45,136 nucleotides of DNA from Paenibacillus ehimensis NBRC 15659. GTDB taxonomy: Bacteria > Bacillota > Bacilli > Paenibacillales > NBRC-103111. Below are positions 8,438 through 17,388 of this stretch, in pieces; position 1 is the stretch's first letter, and every line of letters starts with the position of its first letter. The stretch spans positions 1 to 45,136 of the forward strand of contig NZ_BILX01000053.1 in assembly GCF_004000785.1 (NCBI RefSeq), written 5' to 3'. Made by a program: the position numbers and the translations under genes. Below the pieces are notes generated by a model, which saw nothing but the letters and a program-made list of their open reading frames with translations, did no database searches and was not told the origin of the DNA.

Positions 8438-10357
8438 TCATTTTGATAGTGGGTACAAGTGGGAATCAAGCCGCTGCGCTTTCTCCCAAACGTACTCCGT
8501 CAGCTGTACGGTCATCTCGTAGGCAAGGAACGGCGTCATCAAATAAATTCCTTTAAAATAGCGCATCGCCGTATCGAGCAGCTCCTTGGCAATCTGTACG
8601 CCCATGGCCCGTCCTTCCTCGCCCTTGAGCCCGTTCATCCGCTGCCGGACTTCGTCCGACAGTTGTATGCCCGGGACCTCGTTGTGCAGGTATTCGGCGT
8701 TGCCCCCGCTGGCGAGCGGCATGATACCGATGAAGATCGGAACGTCCAGATGCTTTGTCGCCTCGTACACCTTTTCGATCAGCTCCGCATTATAGACGGG
8801 CTGGGTCATGATGTAATCCGCGCCGGACTCGATTTTGCGCTCAAGCCGCTGCACCGCTTTATCCAAGTGCTTGACGTTGGGATTGAAGGCGGCGCCGACG
8901 ACGAAATTCGCTTTTTTCTTAAGCGACTTGCCGGAAAAAGCGATTCCCTCGTTCAGTTGCTTGATCATCCGGATGATCTCGAACGACGTCAGATCGTATA
9001 CGGAGCTCGAGCCCGGCAAATCGCCGAACTTGGCCGGATCGCCCGTCACGGCCAGCACATGGTCGATGCCGAGCGCATGCAGCCCCATCATATGCGATTG
9101 GGTGCCGATCATGTTCCGGTCCCGGCAAGCGATGTGAATGAGCGGCTTCATGCCGATTCTCTCTTTTACCAGACTGCCGAGCGCCAAATTGCTCATCCGT
9201 GTGACGGCGAGCGAATTGTCCGCCATCGTCAGCGCATCGACGCCGGCATTTTTAAGCGCCTGCGCGCCCTGCATGAACTTCTCGATGTCCAGATCGCGCG
9301 GCGGATCAAGCTCCACGATGACGGTGTAGCGCTCCTTCGCGAGCTCAGCGAGATTCGGCTCCTGCGCGGGAGGCGACGATACGGGCTGCAGACGCGTCAC
9401 AATGCGGCCGGTCTCGCTTTCGCCGCCGACTTCCTGCAGCAGGCGCAGAGCGTCGGGATCGGGCGCATAGTTCTGAAGCGACTGAGCCATGGCGGCGATA
9501 TGCTCAGGCGTCGTGCCGCAGCAGCCTCCGACGATGCGTGCTCCCAAATCGACGAATTTCCGGGCGGTTTCCCCGAAATACTCCGGAGTCGCCGCATAGG
9601 TGTACCGTCCGTCCACATAGTCGGCGATCCCTGCGTTCGGGAATACCGAGAACGGGGGCGCGCCCTCCATGCCGGCGACCCGCTGGATCGAGCGCATCAG
9701 CCCGTTCGGGCCGCTCCGGCAGTTGAAGCCGACCACGTCCGCCCCGGCCGCCGTCAGTTTCCGGAACGCTTCCGTCAGCAATATGCCGTCATGCGTCGAG
9801 CCCGTGCCTTCGGTGGCAAATTGGCAAATGACCGGAAGTTCGCTGACCTTGCGAATCAGCTTCAGCGCGATCAGCATTTCCTCCAGATCGTAAAACGACT
9901 CCAGCAGCAGCCCATCTACCGGCGTATCGACAAGAACCTCGATTTGTTCGCGAAAATCTTCCTTGACTTTGGCGGTGCGGACATTTTTGCGTTTCCCCGC
10001 CCGGATTGAGCCGATAGCGCCGACGATGTAGGCGTCGTCCCCAACCGCTTTTCTGGCCAGCTCGACGCCGGCGCGGTTGATCGCCTCCATCTCCTGCTCC
10101 AGCCCGTATTTGGACAGCTTTTCGCGGTTCGCGGAGAACGTATTGGTCTCGATTATGCGCGCTCCCGCTTCGTAATAGCGCCGATGCACGTCCATAATGA
10201 CATCGGGCTTCAGCAAATTTAATTCTTCATAAGAAATGCCGACAGGAAAACCCATCTGATACAGGTACGTACCCATGGCCCCGTCCCCTACCAGCACCTG
10301 ACGTCTGAGCGCTTCTCGCAAATCCGGTTTCACCAACGGCATCTCCCTTCTCTCCAT
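8438..10357 (-). CDS. Bifunctional homocysteine S-methyltransferase / methylenetetrahydrofolate reductase (YitJ type)
   Basis: The 639-residue protein fuses two steps of methionine synthesis. Residues about 10-300 are a homocysteine methyltransferase with zinc-ligand cysteines C213 (GFNCRSGP) and C279/C280 (GGCCGTTPEH). Residues about 335-635 are an FAD-dependent reductase TIM barrel (YTVIVELDPPRDLD, ALGIDHVLAVTGDP, ADYIMTQPVYN). The ATG at 10357 is preceded by TAAGG at good spacing; an internal ATG five codons later is preceded too closely by AAGGGAG. In B. subtilis yitJ has its own S-box riboswitch; here only eight bases separate it from dapF, so no such leader exists. Confidence 0.94.
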   Translation of the reverse strand: MERREMPLVKPDLREALRRQVLVGDGAMGTYLYQMGFPVGISYEELNLLKPDVIMDVHRRYYEAGARIIETNTFSANREKLSKYGLEQEMEAINRAGVELARKAVGDDAYIVGAIGSIRAGKRKNVRTAKVKEDFREQIEVLVDTPVDGLLLESFYDLEEMLIALKLIRKVSELPVICQFATEGTGSTHDGILLTEAFRKLTAAGADVVGFNCRSGPNGLMRSIQRVAGMEGAPPFSVFPNAGIADYVDGRYTYAATPEYFGETARKFVDLGARIVGGCCGTTPEHIAAMAQSLQNYAPDPDALRLLQEVGGESETGRIVTRLQPVSSPPAQEPNLAELAKERYTVIVELDPPRDLDIEKFMQGAQALKNAGVDALTMADNSLAVTRMSNLALGSLVKERIGMKPLIHIACRDRNMIGTQSHMMGLHALGIDHVLAVTGDPAKFGDLPGSSSVYDLTSFEIIRMIKQLNEGIAFSGKSLKKKANFVVGAAFNPNVKHLDKAVQRLERKIESGADYIMTQPVYNAELIEKVYEATKHLDVPIFIGIMPLASGGNAEYLHNEVPGIQLSDEVRQRMNGLKGEEGRAMGVQIAKELLDTAMRYFKGIYLMTPFLAYEMTVQLTEYVWEKAQRLDSHLYPLSK

Positions 10358-10365
10358 GATGGACC

Positions 10366-11202
10366 TTACAGCGTTCCTTTAAACACGATTTCCGCCGGCC
10401 CCGTCATATAGACGTGATTATCCGATTCGTTCCATTCGATCCGAAGCTCGCCGCCTTTTAAGGAAATGACCGCTTCCCGGTCCATTTGTCCGGTCAGCAC
10501 CCCGGCCACGAGCGTGGCGCAGGCGCCCGTTCCACAGGCGAGCGTCGGGCCCGCGCCGCGTTCCCACACCCGCATATCGGCGTAATCGCGCCGTTGGACC
10601 GTCGCAAACTCTACATTAATTTTACGCGGAAACAGCGCGTGTGTTTCGAGCTTCGGGCCCCACGCGTACAAATCCGCTCCGACGGCATCCTCGACAAAAA
10701 TGACGCAGTGAGGGTTGCCCATCGACACGGCGGTGAACCGGAATTCGCGGCCGTCGATGCTGACCGGATACCCGATGACCTGCGGCTCGTCGATCGTCGT
10801 CGGAACTTCGAGCCCGTTCAGCACAGGCGCGCCCATATCCACGCGTACCGCAGCGACGCGCCCTGCCTTGACCGTCAGCTGAACCGCTTGCGCCCCGGCT
10901 CCGATCGTTTCGATCGTCAGTTCGGTTTTGTCCCGGGGAACAAGCCCGTGATCGTAAATATATTTCGCCGCACAGCGGATGGCGTTGCCGCATTGCTCCG
11001 CCTCCGAGCCGTCGGAATTGATGATTCGCATCATATAATCGGCTTTTGCCGAAGGAAGCAGGTAGACAAGACCGTCCGCGCCGATGCCGAAATGGCGGTC
11101 GCACAACCGGATCGCTTGCCCGGATGCGTCCGCAGGCAGCTCCTGGTCGCCGTGCAAGACGATAAAATCGTTGCCTAACCCTTGCATTTTCGTGAAATTC
11201 AT
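10366..11202 (-). CDS. dapF: Diaminopimelate epimerase
   Basis: DapF converts LL- to meso-diaminopimelate for lysine and peptidoglycan. With the start at 11202 it has 278 residues and both catalytic cysteines: C71 in EQCGNAIRC and C223 in LACGTGA. The start follows GGGAG by eight bases; a start five codons earlier lacks a ribosome site. Its place between the calcium ATPase and the methionine fusion enzyme is an insertion relative to the Bacillus yloB-yloC order. Confidence 0.96.
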   Translation of the reverse strand: MNFTKMQGLGNDFIVLHGDQELPADASGQAIRLCDRHFGIGADGLVYLLPSAKADYMMRIINSDGSEAEQCGNAIRCAAKYIYDHGLVPRDKTELTIETIGAGAQAVQLTVKAGRVAAVRVDMGAPVLNGLEVPTTIDEPQVIGYPVSIDGREFRFTAVSMGNPHCVIFVEDAVGADLYAWGPKLETHALFPRKINVEFATVQRRDYADMRVWERGAGPTLACGTGACATLVAGVLTGQMDREAVISLKGGELRIEWNESDNHVYMTGPAEIVFKGTL

Positions 11203-11299
11203 CGTTTTGGCTCCCATTTCAGCGTTTTACACCCTACTATATCGCAAATTCGCAGCTATGCATAGCGGTTCCGCAAAATTTTATCCGAATTCGGGCGAA

Positions 11300-11342
11300 A
11301 ATGCAAATAGCCGAATCCTCTGCTTTCGCAGGGATCCGGCTC
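11300..11342 (-). terminator. Terminator after the calcium ATPase
   Basis: Arms at 11309-11318 and 11332-11341 (AGCCGAATCC against GGATCCGGCT, one mismatch) form a hairpin just past the ATPase stop, followed on the minus strand by ATTTGCATTTT. The U-run is broken, so strength is uncertain. Confidence 0.55.
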
Positions 11343-11351
11343 CCATACCCT

Positions 11352-14144
11352 TTACCGTACGACCGGCTTCATCGTCTTCGCCCCGCCGCCCCCATAAGAG
11401 GCGGGCTTGCGTTTCCGCGGCTTGCTCATCAGGCTCCCGACGCCCATCAGGAATGTCGGAATTCCCGCAAATACGAGCACAAGCAGCCAATCTGTAACAC
11501 CGAGCGGCACCGTCTTGAAAATCGGCTGAAGCTGCTCGACATAAAGCACCGGCAGCATCAGCAGCAGCGAAGAGACGACCGCCATCACCAGCCACTTGTT
11601 CTGCAGCGGGTTCCGGTGGAAAATCGAGCGCGAGCTGCGGCAGTCGAACACATGGATGAGCTGCGCCATCACCAGCGTGACGAAAGCGACCGTTTGCGCC
11701 TTGACGAGGGCGCCCGCACTGTCCCCGCCCTGCTTGAGCGTAATGTAGAACGCCGCCAGGGTGCATAGTCCGATCAGAATACCGCGGCTGATAATTTTCC
11801 ACCCGAGGCGGCGCGCAAAAATATTTTCTTTGGCCAGGCGGGGCTTCTGCTGCATCAAATCCTTCTCGGCCTGATCCACGCCGAGCGCCATGGCCGGCAG
11901 GCCGTCCGTCACGAGATTGACCCATAAAATCTGAATCGGCACAAGCGGCAGCGGCAGCCCGGCCAGCATGGCGAGAAACATCGTCAAAATTTCGCCGACA
12001 TTCGAAGCGAGCAAGTAGCGGATGAATTTGCGGATATTTTCGTAAATCCCGCGCCCTTCCTCGATGGCCGAGACGATCGTGGCAAAATTATCGTCGCTGA
12101 GCACGAGCGCGGACGCTTCCTTCGATACGTCCGTGCCGCTGATCCCCATGGCGATGCCGATATCCGCCGCCTTGATCGCCGGCGCGTCGTTCACGCCGTC
12201 GCCGGTCATCGCCACGACGTGGCCTTGGCGCTGCAGCGATTTGACGATGCGCAGCTTATGCTCCGGCGATACGCGCGCGTAGACGTACACCTCGCCGACC
12301 TGTTTATCCAGATCGTCGTCGCTCATCGCGCTAAGCTGCTGGCCGTTCAGAGCAAGACCGTCCTGCGGCAGAACGCCGATCTGCCTGGCGATGGCCTCCG
12401 CCGTCGTCTGGTGGTCGCCGGTGATCATGACCGTTTTGATGCCTGCCTTGCGGCATTTGAGAATCGCTTCCCGCGCTTCCTTGCGCGGCGGGTCGATCAT
12501 CCCGGTCAGGCCGACGAAAATAAGCTGGCTCTCCACCACCGTCTCTTCTTCGCTCCGTTCCGTCGGTTTCAAATCGCGGTAAGCCAGGCCGAGCACGCGG
12601 AGCGCGTTTTTGGCCATCCCTTCGTTAGCGGCCATCACCTTCTGCTTGAGCGTCGGAGTGAACGGAATGATTTTGTCGTCCCACAGCACATAGGCGCACT
12701 GCTGTACCAGAACGTCGGGCGCTCCCTTCGTGCAGACCATCCGGCCGCCCTGATGCTCGACGATCACCGACATCCGCTTGCGCTCCGAATCGAACGGGAA
12801 TTCCAAAACGCGCCGGTACAGCCCTCCGAGCGATTGCTGCGTGACGCCGGCTTTGGCCCCGAGCACGACCAATGCTCCTTCCGTCGGATCGCCCTTGATG
12901 CTCCACACGCCCTCCGTCTCATCGTCCGGCTGCTTTTTCTTGGACTCCGCCCGCTCCTCCCGCAGCTCCGCGTTGTTGCAAAGTACGGAAACCTGCAGCA
13001 GACGGCGCAGCATCTGGTTTTTCCGCACATCGACGTGCTGCCCCTGCTTCAAAATTTCGCCGCGCGGGTCGTAGCCGTTCCCTGTCACCTCAAGCAGCTC
13101 GCCGCCCGTCCACAAGTGCGTCACGGCCATTTTATTTTGCGTCAGCGTGCCGGTTTTGTCCGAGCAGATGACCGAGGCGCAGCCGAGCGTCTCGACGGAA
13201 GGCAGCTTGCGGACGATCGCCTTGCGCTGAATCATCCGCTGTACCCCGAGCGCCAGAGCGATAGTTACGATCGCGGGCAGCCCCTCCGGAATCGCGGCGA
13301 CCGCCAGGCTCACCCCGGCGAGGAACATGCCGTACGGCTCTTGTCCGTGCAGAATGCCCGCAACGACGACCATTACCGTCAACGCCAGCGCGACGATGAT
13401 CAATATTTTTCCGAGCTGCTCCAGCCGGTGCTGCAAAGGCGTCTCGGTCGCTTCGGTGTTCTGGATCAGATCGGCGATCTTGCCCATCTCCGTCGCCATG
13501 CCGGTGCGGACCACGACCCCTTTGGCCGTTCCCCGCGTCAGCATCGTCCCCATAAAGCCTACGTTGCGCTGGTCCCCGAGAGGGATGTCTTCCCCCTCCA
13601 ACGGCTCCGTATGCTTGGCTACCGGCACGGATTCCCCCGTCAGCGCGGACTCCTCCGCATAAAGACCGTTCGTTTCGATGAACCGAACATCCGCCGGCAC
13701 CCGGTCGCCGCTTTCCAGCAGGACGATATCCCCGGGGACAAGCCACCGGGCCTGAATAAGCTCCAGACGGCCGTCGCGCAGCACCTTGGCGTTCGGCGCC
13801 GACAGCTCCTTCAGCGCCCGCAGCGACCGTTCCGCCCGGAATTCCTGCACGAAGCCGAGAATGCCGTTCATGATAATAATCGCAATGATCGCGACCGCGT
13901 CCAAATATTCGCCCAGCAGGCCCGATATGAGCGTCGCTCCGGCGAGCACGAGCACCATGAAGTCTTTGAACTGGTTCAAAAACAGCGTCACGGGAGACAC
14001 GCCTTGTCCTTCCGCCAGCTCGTTTTTGCCGTATGCGGCCAGACGCTTTTCCGATTCCTCCATAGTCAGCCCTTTTGAAGGCTCTGTCCCGGACGACTGC
14101 AGGATTTCTTCCGTCGACATTTGATACCACTTCTTCTGACTCAT
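11352..14144 (-). CDS. Calcium-transporting P-type ATPase (YloB/PacL-like)
   Basis: This 930-residue P2A-type pump exports Ca2+ at ATP cost. Visible parts: actuator motif TGES (169-172), the M4 ion-site motif AIPEGLPAIV, the phosphorylated aspartate D329 in DKTGTLT, the nucleotide-site KGAPDVL, TGDGVNDAPA, and M6 with WVNLVTDGLPAMALG, followed by four C-terminal membrane segments. The basic tail (SKPRKRKPA) is cytoplasmic. The start at 14144 has GGGAGGG upstream; the in-frame codon at 14180 lacks a site. It corresponds in position to yloB. It is divergent from the TetR gene, so the operator between them could also affect it. Confidence 0.93.
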   Translation of the reverse strand: MSQKKWYQMSTEEILQSSGTEPSKGLTMEESEKRLAAYGKNELAEGQGVSPVTLFLNQFKDFMVLVLAGATLISGLLGEYLDAVAIIAIIIMNGILGFVQEFRAERSLRALKELSAPNAKVLRDGRLELIQARWLVPGDIVLLESGDRVPADVRFIETNGLYAEESALTGESVPVAKHTEPLEGEDIPLGDQRNVGFMGTMLTRGTAKGVVVRTGMATEMGKIADLIQNTEATETPLQHRLEQLGKILIIVALALTVMVVVAGILHGQEPYGMFLAGVSLAVAAIPEGLPAIVTIALALGVQRMIQRKAIVRKLPSVETLGCASVICSDKTGTLTQNKMAVTHLWTGGELLEVTGNGYDPRGEILKQGQHVDVRKNQMLRRLLQVSVLCNNAELREERAESKKKQPDDETEGVWSIKGDPTEGALVVLGAKAGVTQQSLGGLYRRVLEFPFDSERKRMSVIVEHQGGRMVCTKGAPDVLVQQCAYVLWDDKIIPFTPTLKQKVMAANEGMAKNALRVLGLAYRDLKPTERSEEETVVESQLIFVGLTGMIDPPRKEAREAILKCRKAGIKTVMITGDHQTTAEAIARQIGVLPQDGLALNGQQLSAMSDDDLDKQVGEVYVYARVSPEHKLRIVKSLQRQGHVVAMTGDGVNDAPAIKAADIGIAMGISGTDVSKEASALVLSDDNFATIVSAIEEGRGIYENIRKFIRYLLASNVGEILTMFLAMLAGLPLPLVPIQILWVNLVTDGLPAMALGVDQAEKDLMQQKPRLAKENIFARRLGWKIISRGILIGLCTLAAFYITLKQGGDSAGALVKAQTVAFVTLVMAQLIHVFDCRSSRSIFHRNPLQNKWLVMAVVSSLLLMLPVLYVEQLQPIFKTVPLGVTDWLLVLVFAGIPTFLMGVGSLMSKPRKRKPASYGGGGAKTMKPVVR

Positions 14145-14233
14145 CTGCTTTTTCCCTCCCAAAAGGTTGTCTACGTTCAATGTATTCAGACAAGCTGGAA
14201 ATTAGCACCTGGAAGCGTTCGACGCAGAGATTA

Positions 14234-14262
14234 TTGAAAAAAAAACGAAAACAATGTACAAT
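14234..14262 (+). promoter_or_regulatory. Promoter of the TetR gene
   Basis: TTGAAA (14234-14239), exactly 17 bases, then TACAAT (14257-14262). The predicted start point near 14269 falls inside the first operator copy. Confidence 0.8.
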
Positions 14263-14293
14263 ATGACTATATAGTCATATGACCGTAGAGTCA
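14261..14293. promoter_or_regulatory. Tandem TetR-type operator
   Basis: A perfect 20-base palindrome (ATATGACTATATAGTCATAT, 14261-14280) contains TGAC-N6-GTCA at 14264-14277. A second TGAC-N6-GTCA follows at 14280-14293 with an exact 16-base period. The pair covers the -10 edge and start point of the tetR promoter, so negative autoregulation is the natural reading. Binding by the adjacent regulator is inferred from position. Confidence 0.8.
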
Positions 14294-14316
14294 CATTCCA
14301 AAAGGAGCTGTGTTTG

Positions 14317-14952
14317 ATGCCTCATCCGACGTTCTTTAATTTGCCTGCCGACAAGCGAAACCTGATCTTCGAAGCGGCCGTGGAGGAGTTTTACGAATTC
14401 GGGTACGCCAAAGCCAGCATTTCGCGTATCGTCGCAAAAACCGGAATTGCCAAAGGGAGCTTCTATCAGTATTTCGAAGACAAAAAAGACCTCTACAAAC
14501 ATGTCCTGGAAGTCATTGGCCGGCAAAAGACGGAATTTTCGGCCGCAGCCTTCCACGATCTCGAACGGAATGATCTGCTGCAAATGGTGCGAGAACTGTT
14601 CGTCTCCGGCATTCGCTTCTACCGGGCACATCCGAAACTTGCTTCGATCGCGGGAGATTTCGCCAAGCTTCGCGAACCCGAGCTGAAACGGGAAATAACC
14701 GGCGATGCCGCAGCCAAAAGCAACGAATTTTTCATTCGGCTTATTGAGCGCCAAAAAGAGTCTGGCCGGATCGCCCCCGACGTCGATGCGCCGGTGCTTG
14801 CCGATTTGATCGCGTTCTTAAGCGTGTACGTCGCTGAGCATTACGCCGATCAAGCCTTGTTCGGCAGCGAGAAGCAGGCCATGAAGACGATCGACAGCCT
14901 GATTTGGATCGTGGAAAACGGGATCGCCGCCACGAATCGTCCGGGGAGGTAA
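14317..14952 (+). CDS. TetR/AcrR family transcriptional regulator
   Basis: The 211-residue protein has an N-terminal helix-turn-helix (about residues 30-60: ISRIVAKTGIAKGSFYQYF, then EDKKDLYKHVL) and a helical C-terminal domain typical of TetR proteins; the ligand is not predictable. TTG and ATG start codons are adjacent (14314, 14317), both downstream of AAAAGGAG; I chose ATG. It is six bases from the following membrane protein and probably regulates that gene and itself through the tandem operator at its own promoter. It separates the calcium ATPase from rqcH. Confidence 0.9.
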   Translation: MPHPTFFNLPADKRNLIFEAAVEEFYEFGYAKASISRIVAKTGIAKGSFYQYFEDKKDLYKHVLEVIGRQKTEFSAAAFHDLERNDLLQMVRELFVSGIRFYRAHPKLASIAGDFAKLREPELKREITGDAAAKSNEFFIRLIERQKESGRIAPDVDAPVLADLIAFLSVYVAEHYADQALFGSEKQAMKTIDSLIWIVENGIAATNRPGR

Positions 14953-14958
14953 ATACCA

Positions 14959-15456
14959 ATGCTGGAGGAATGGTTTTTCTGGGCCTATGAAAGGCATCAA
15001 AATGTGTTGAGCTGGTACATCCGCCCATTATTTCTTCTGCCGTTCTGTTTCTTCGCCTATAGACGCAGCCTTAAAGGAATCGCTGCCGTGCTTCTCCTGC
15101 TGCTGAGCAGCATGTTCTGGTTTCTGAAGCCGGCCGAGGTGGACCCGCAAGTGCGTCAATTTTTGCAGATGGAGCAGGATTACTTGCTTGGCGACTGGAA
15201 CTTGGCGAAAACATTGATGACTCTGCTGGTGCCTGGATCGCTGGCCGCTCTCGCCTATGCGTTCTGGAAACGGTCTTGGCTGTACGGCCTGCTCGTTCTG
15301 AATCTGATCGCCGTTCTAAAGATCGTCTGGAGCATTTATTTCGGCGGCGATTCCGGCTTCGCGGTCGTCGCGCCCGCGCTGACGGGTCTTGTGCTGTGCA
15401 ACGCGGTCATCGCGGCCGCGCTGTATTGGCTCCGGAAGCGAAAACGGTCTCGATAG
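14959..15456 (+). CDS. Multi-pass membrane protein of unknown function
   Basis: The 165-residue protein has four to five predicted membrane segments (around residues 20-36, 40-56, 85-101, 105-123 and 135-156) and a basic end (RKRKRSR). There is a conserved-looking soluble patch, EVDPQVRQFLQMEQDY, between the second and third segments. I recognise no family. It starts six bases after the TetR stop with GGGGAGG in the TetR end, so the two are co-transcribed; being the only gene in the operon besides the regulator, it is the likely controlled product. It does not look like a standard drug efflux pump. Confidence 0.75.
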   Translation: MLEEWFFWAYERHQNVLSWYIRPLFLLPFCFFAYRRSLKGIAAVLLLLLSSMFWFLKPAEVDPQVRQFLQMEQDYLLGDWNLAKTLMTLLVPGSLAALAYAFWKRSWLYGLLVLNLIAVLKIVWSIYFGGDSGFAVVAPALTGLVLCNAVIAAALYWLRKRKRSR

Positions 15457-15559
15457 CGGCATCCGGGTCTTTCGACTTAAAATTTGCTTTAAAATATGGC
15501 ATGATAGAGGGTAGCACTTAAAAATCGCTTTTTGCGCATGAAGAATGGAGTTGTCCCGC

Positions 15560-17329
15560 ATGTCTTTCGACGGTCTCGTCGTTCACAGTCTGGCCCGCGA
15601 GCTGCAATGCTGCGTCGGGGCCCGCATCAATAAAGTGCAGATGCCATCGGAAAACGATATCGTCCTGCAAATCCGCGCGGCCGGCCGCAATCTGAAGCTG
15701 CTGCTGTCCGCCAATCCTACTTATCCCCGGGTGCACCTCACCGAGCAGAGCTTCCAGAATCCGCTGGAAGCGCCCATGTTCTGCATGCTGCTGCGCAAGC
15801 ACTGCGAGGGAGGCATCATCGAAACGATCGAGCAGCCCGGCCTCGAGCGGATACTGCATCTGAACATCCGGCAGCGGGACGAGCTTGGGGACCTCAGTCT
15901 CAAAACCATCGTCGTGGAGATTATGGGCCGCCACAGCAATATTATATTGAAGGACCCGGCGACCGGGATCATTACCGACGGCATTCATCATGTCACGCCG
16001 GCGATCAGCAGCTACCGCATCGTCATGCCGGGCAGCGCCTACACGGCGCCGCCGGAGCAGCACAAGCTGCTTCCGTTCGGGCTGAGCGAGGAGCGCTTCA
16101 CCGCTCTCCTTGGCGAAGCGGCCGAGGCGGCCGACGAACCGGCCTCCCCGCGCTTCTGGGAGCAGGCGCTCGTCGGGCGATTTAGCGGCTTCAGCCCGCT
16201 TGTCGCCCGCGAGTTGGTGCACCGCGCCGCTGGCGGAAGCTTGCCTCTGCCGTCCGACATGCCCGCGAAGCTGTGGGTGCCGTTCCGGCAGCTCGCCGAA
16301 AGGCTGGAAGCCGGAGCGGCGGAAGCGGTTATTGTCGAAGAAGCGGCAACGGGCAAAACGTTCTTCTCGATTACGGAGCTGAGCCACGTGCAGGGCGAGA
16401 CGCAGCGCTTCGCTTCGATCAGCGCCTGCCTTGAGGCGTATTACGGGGACAAGGCGGAGCGGGATACCGTGAAGCAGCGCGCAGCCGATTTGTTCCGGCT
16501 GCTCAGCAACGAACGCAGCAAGAACATCAAAAAGCTTGAAAAGCTGGAAGAGACGATGGAGGAAGCCCGCGGTGCGGACCGCTTCCGCATCCTGGGCGAG
16601 CTGCTTACCGCCTCGATGCACCAAATCCGCAAAGGCGATAAGCAAATCGAAGTTGTGAACTATTATGATGAAGAGCAGCGTCCCGTCACGATCGAGCTAG
16701 ACCCGCTGCTGACGCCGTCCGAGAACGCCCAGCGGTATTTCAAAAAGTATACCAAAAGCAAAAACAGCCTGATTGCCGTTCAGCAGCAGATGACCGAGGC
16801 TCGCGAGGAAATCCGTTATCTGGACAATGTGCTGCAGCAGCTTGCCAGCGCGGGGCTGGCCGATATCGAGGAAATCCGCGAGGAGCTGACGGAGCAAGGC
16901 TACGTACGGGACCGCGGCAAAAAAGGACGCAAAAAAAAGCCGAACCAGAAACCGGCTCTGGCCTGCTACACGTCCAGCGAAGGCGTCCCGATCTATGTCG
17001 GCAAAAACAACACGCAGAACGAGTACTTAACGAACCGGCTCGCCCACCCCGGCGATACGTGGCTGCATACGAAGGATATTCCGGGCTCTCACGTCGTCAT
17101 TCGCAGCGCCGAGTACGGCGAAGCCACACTGCACGAAGCTGCCCAGCTGGCCGCCTGGTTCAGCCAAGCCAAGGAATCGAGCCAGGTGCCGGTCGATTAT
17201 ACACTCATCCGGCACGTGCGCAAGCCTAGCGGAGCCAAGCCGGGATTCGTGATCTACGACCACCAGAAAACGCTGTTCGTCACGCCCGATTCGGCGAATA
17301 TCAAGCAGATGCCGGTAGCCATAAAATAG
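15560..17329 (+). CDS. rqcH: Rqc2 homologue RqcH (NFACT family, formerly FbpA/YloA)
   Basis: RqcH binds stalled 50S subunits carrying peptidyl-tRNA and directs addition of alanine tails that mark the peptide for degradation. The 589-residue protein shows the NFACT-N domain (MSFDGLVVHSLAREL, INKVQMP), a long coiled coil in the middle (residues about 290-440) and the C-terminal NFACT-R domain (GDTWLHTKDIPGSHVVI, HVRKPSGAKPGFV). The usual Asp-Arg pair important for tRNA binding appears as E96-R97. I chose 15560 because MSFDG is the family start; a start five codons earlier also exists. It is the yloA position relative to the calcium ATPase. Confidence 0.94.
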   Translation: MSFDGLVVHSLARELQCCVGARINKVQMPSENDIVLQIRAAGRNLKLLLSANPTYPRVHLTEQSFQNPLEAPMFCMLLRKHCEGGIIETIEQPGLERILHLNIRQRDELGDLSLKTIVVEIMGRHSNIILKDPATGIITDGIHHVTPAISSYRIVMPGSAYTAPPEQHKLLPFGLSEERFTALLGEAAEAADEPASPRFWEQALVGRFSGFSPLVARELVHRAAGGSLPLPSDMPAKLWVPFRQLAERLEAGAAEAVIVEEAATGKTFFSITELSHVQGETQRFASISACLEAYYGDKAERDTVKQRAADLFRLLSNERSKNIKKLEKLEETMEEARGADRFRILGELLTASMHQIRKGDKQIEVVNYYDEEQRPVTIELDPLLTPSENAQRYFKKYTKSKNSLIAVQQQMTEAREEIRYLDNVLQQLASAGLADIEEIREELTEQGYVRDRGKKGRKKKPNQKPALACYTSSEGVPIYVGKNNTQNEYLTNRLAHPGDTWLHTKDIPGSHVVIRSAEYGEATLHEAAQLAAWFSQAKESSQVPVDYTLIRHVRKPSGAKPGFVIYDHQKTLFVTPDSANIKQMPVAIK

Positions 17330-17344
17330 GCCCGCACAGCGAGC

Positions 17345-17386
17345 AAAAGCACCTGAATCCGCAGCTTGCGGACCAGGTGCTTTTTC
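17345..17386. terminator. Strong terminator between rqcH and the sensor kinase
   Basis: AAAAGCACCTG pairs with CAGGTGCTTTT around an inner stem TCCGCA/TGCGGA, with T-rich flanks on both strands. It can end both convergent transcripts. Confidence 0.88.
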
Positions 17387-17388
17387 AT

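Noticed and set aside
8459..10009. 516-codon plus-strand frame opposite the methionine fusion enzyme
   Set aside because: Same reason: antisense of a well-supported enzyme, low-complexity Arg/Leu/His composition.
10340..10366. SAM (S-box) riboswitch before the methionine fusion gene, as in B. subtilis yitJ
   Set aside because: Only eight bases separate the gene from dapF; there is no room for a leader.
12219..14078. 619-codon open frame on the plus strand opposite the calcium ATPase
   Set aside because: It is a shadow frame of a clear, motif-complete ATPase, rich in Arg/His/Gln as expected from reversed GC-rich codons, with no ribosome site or recognisable domain.
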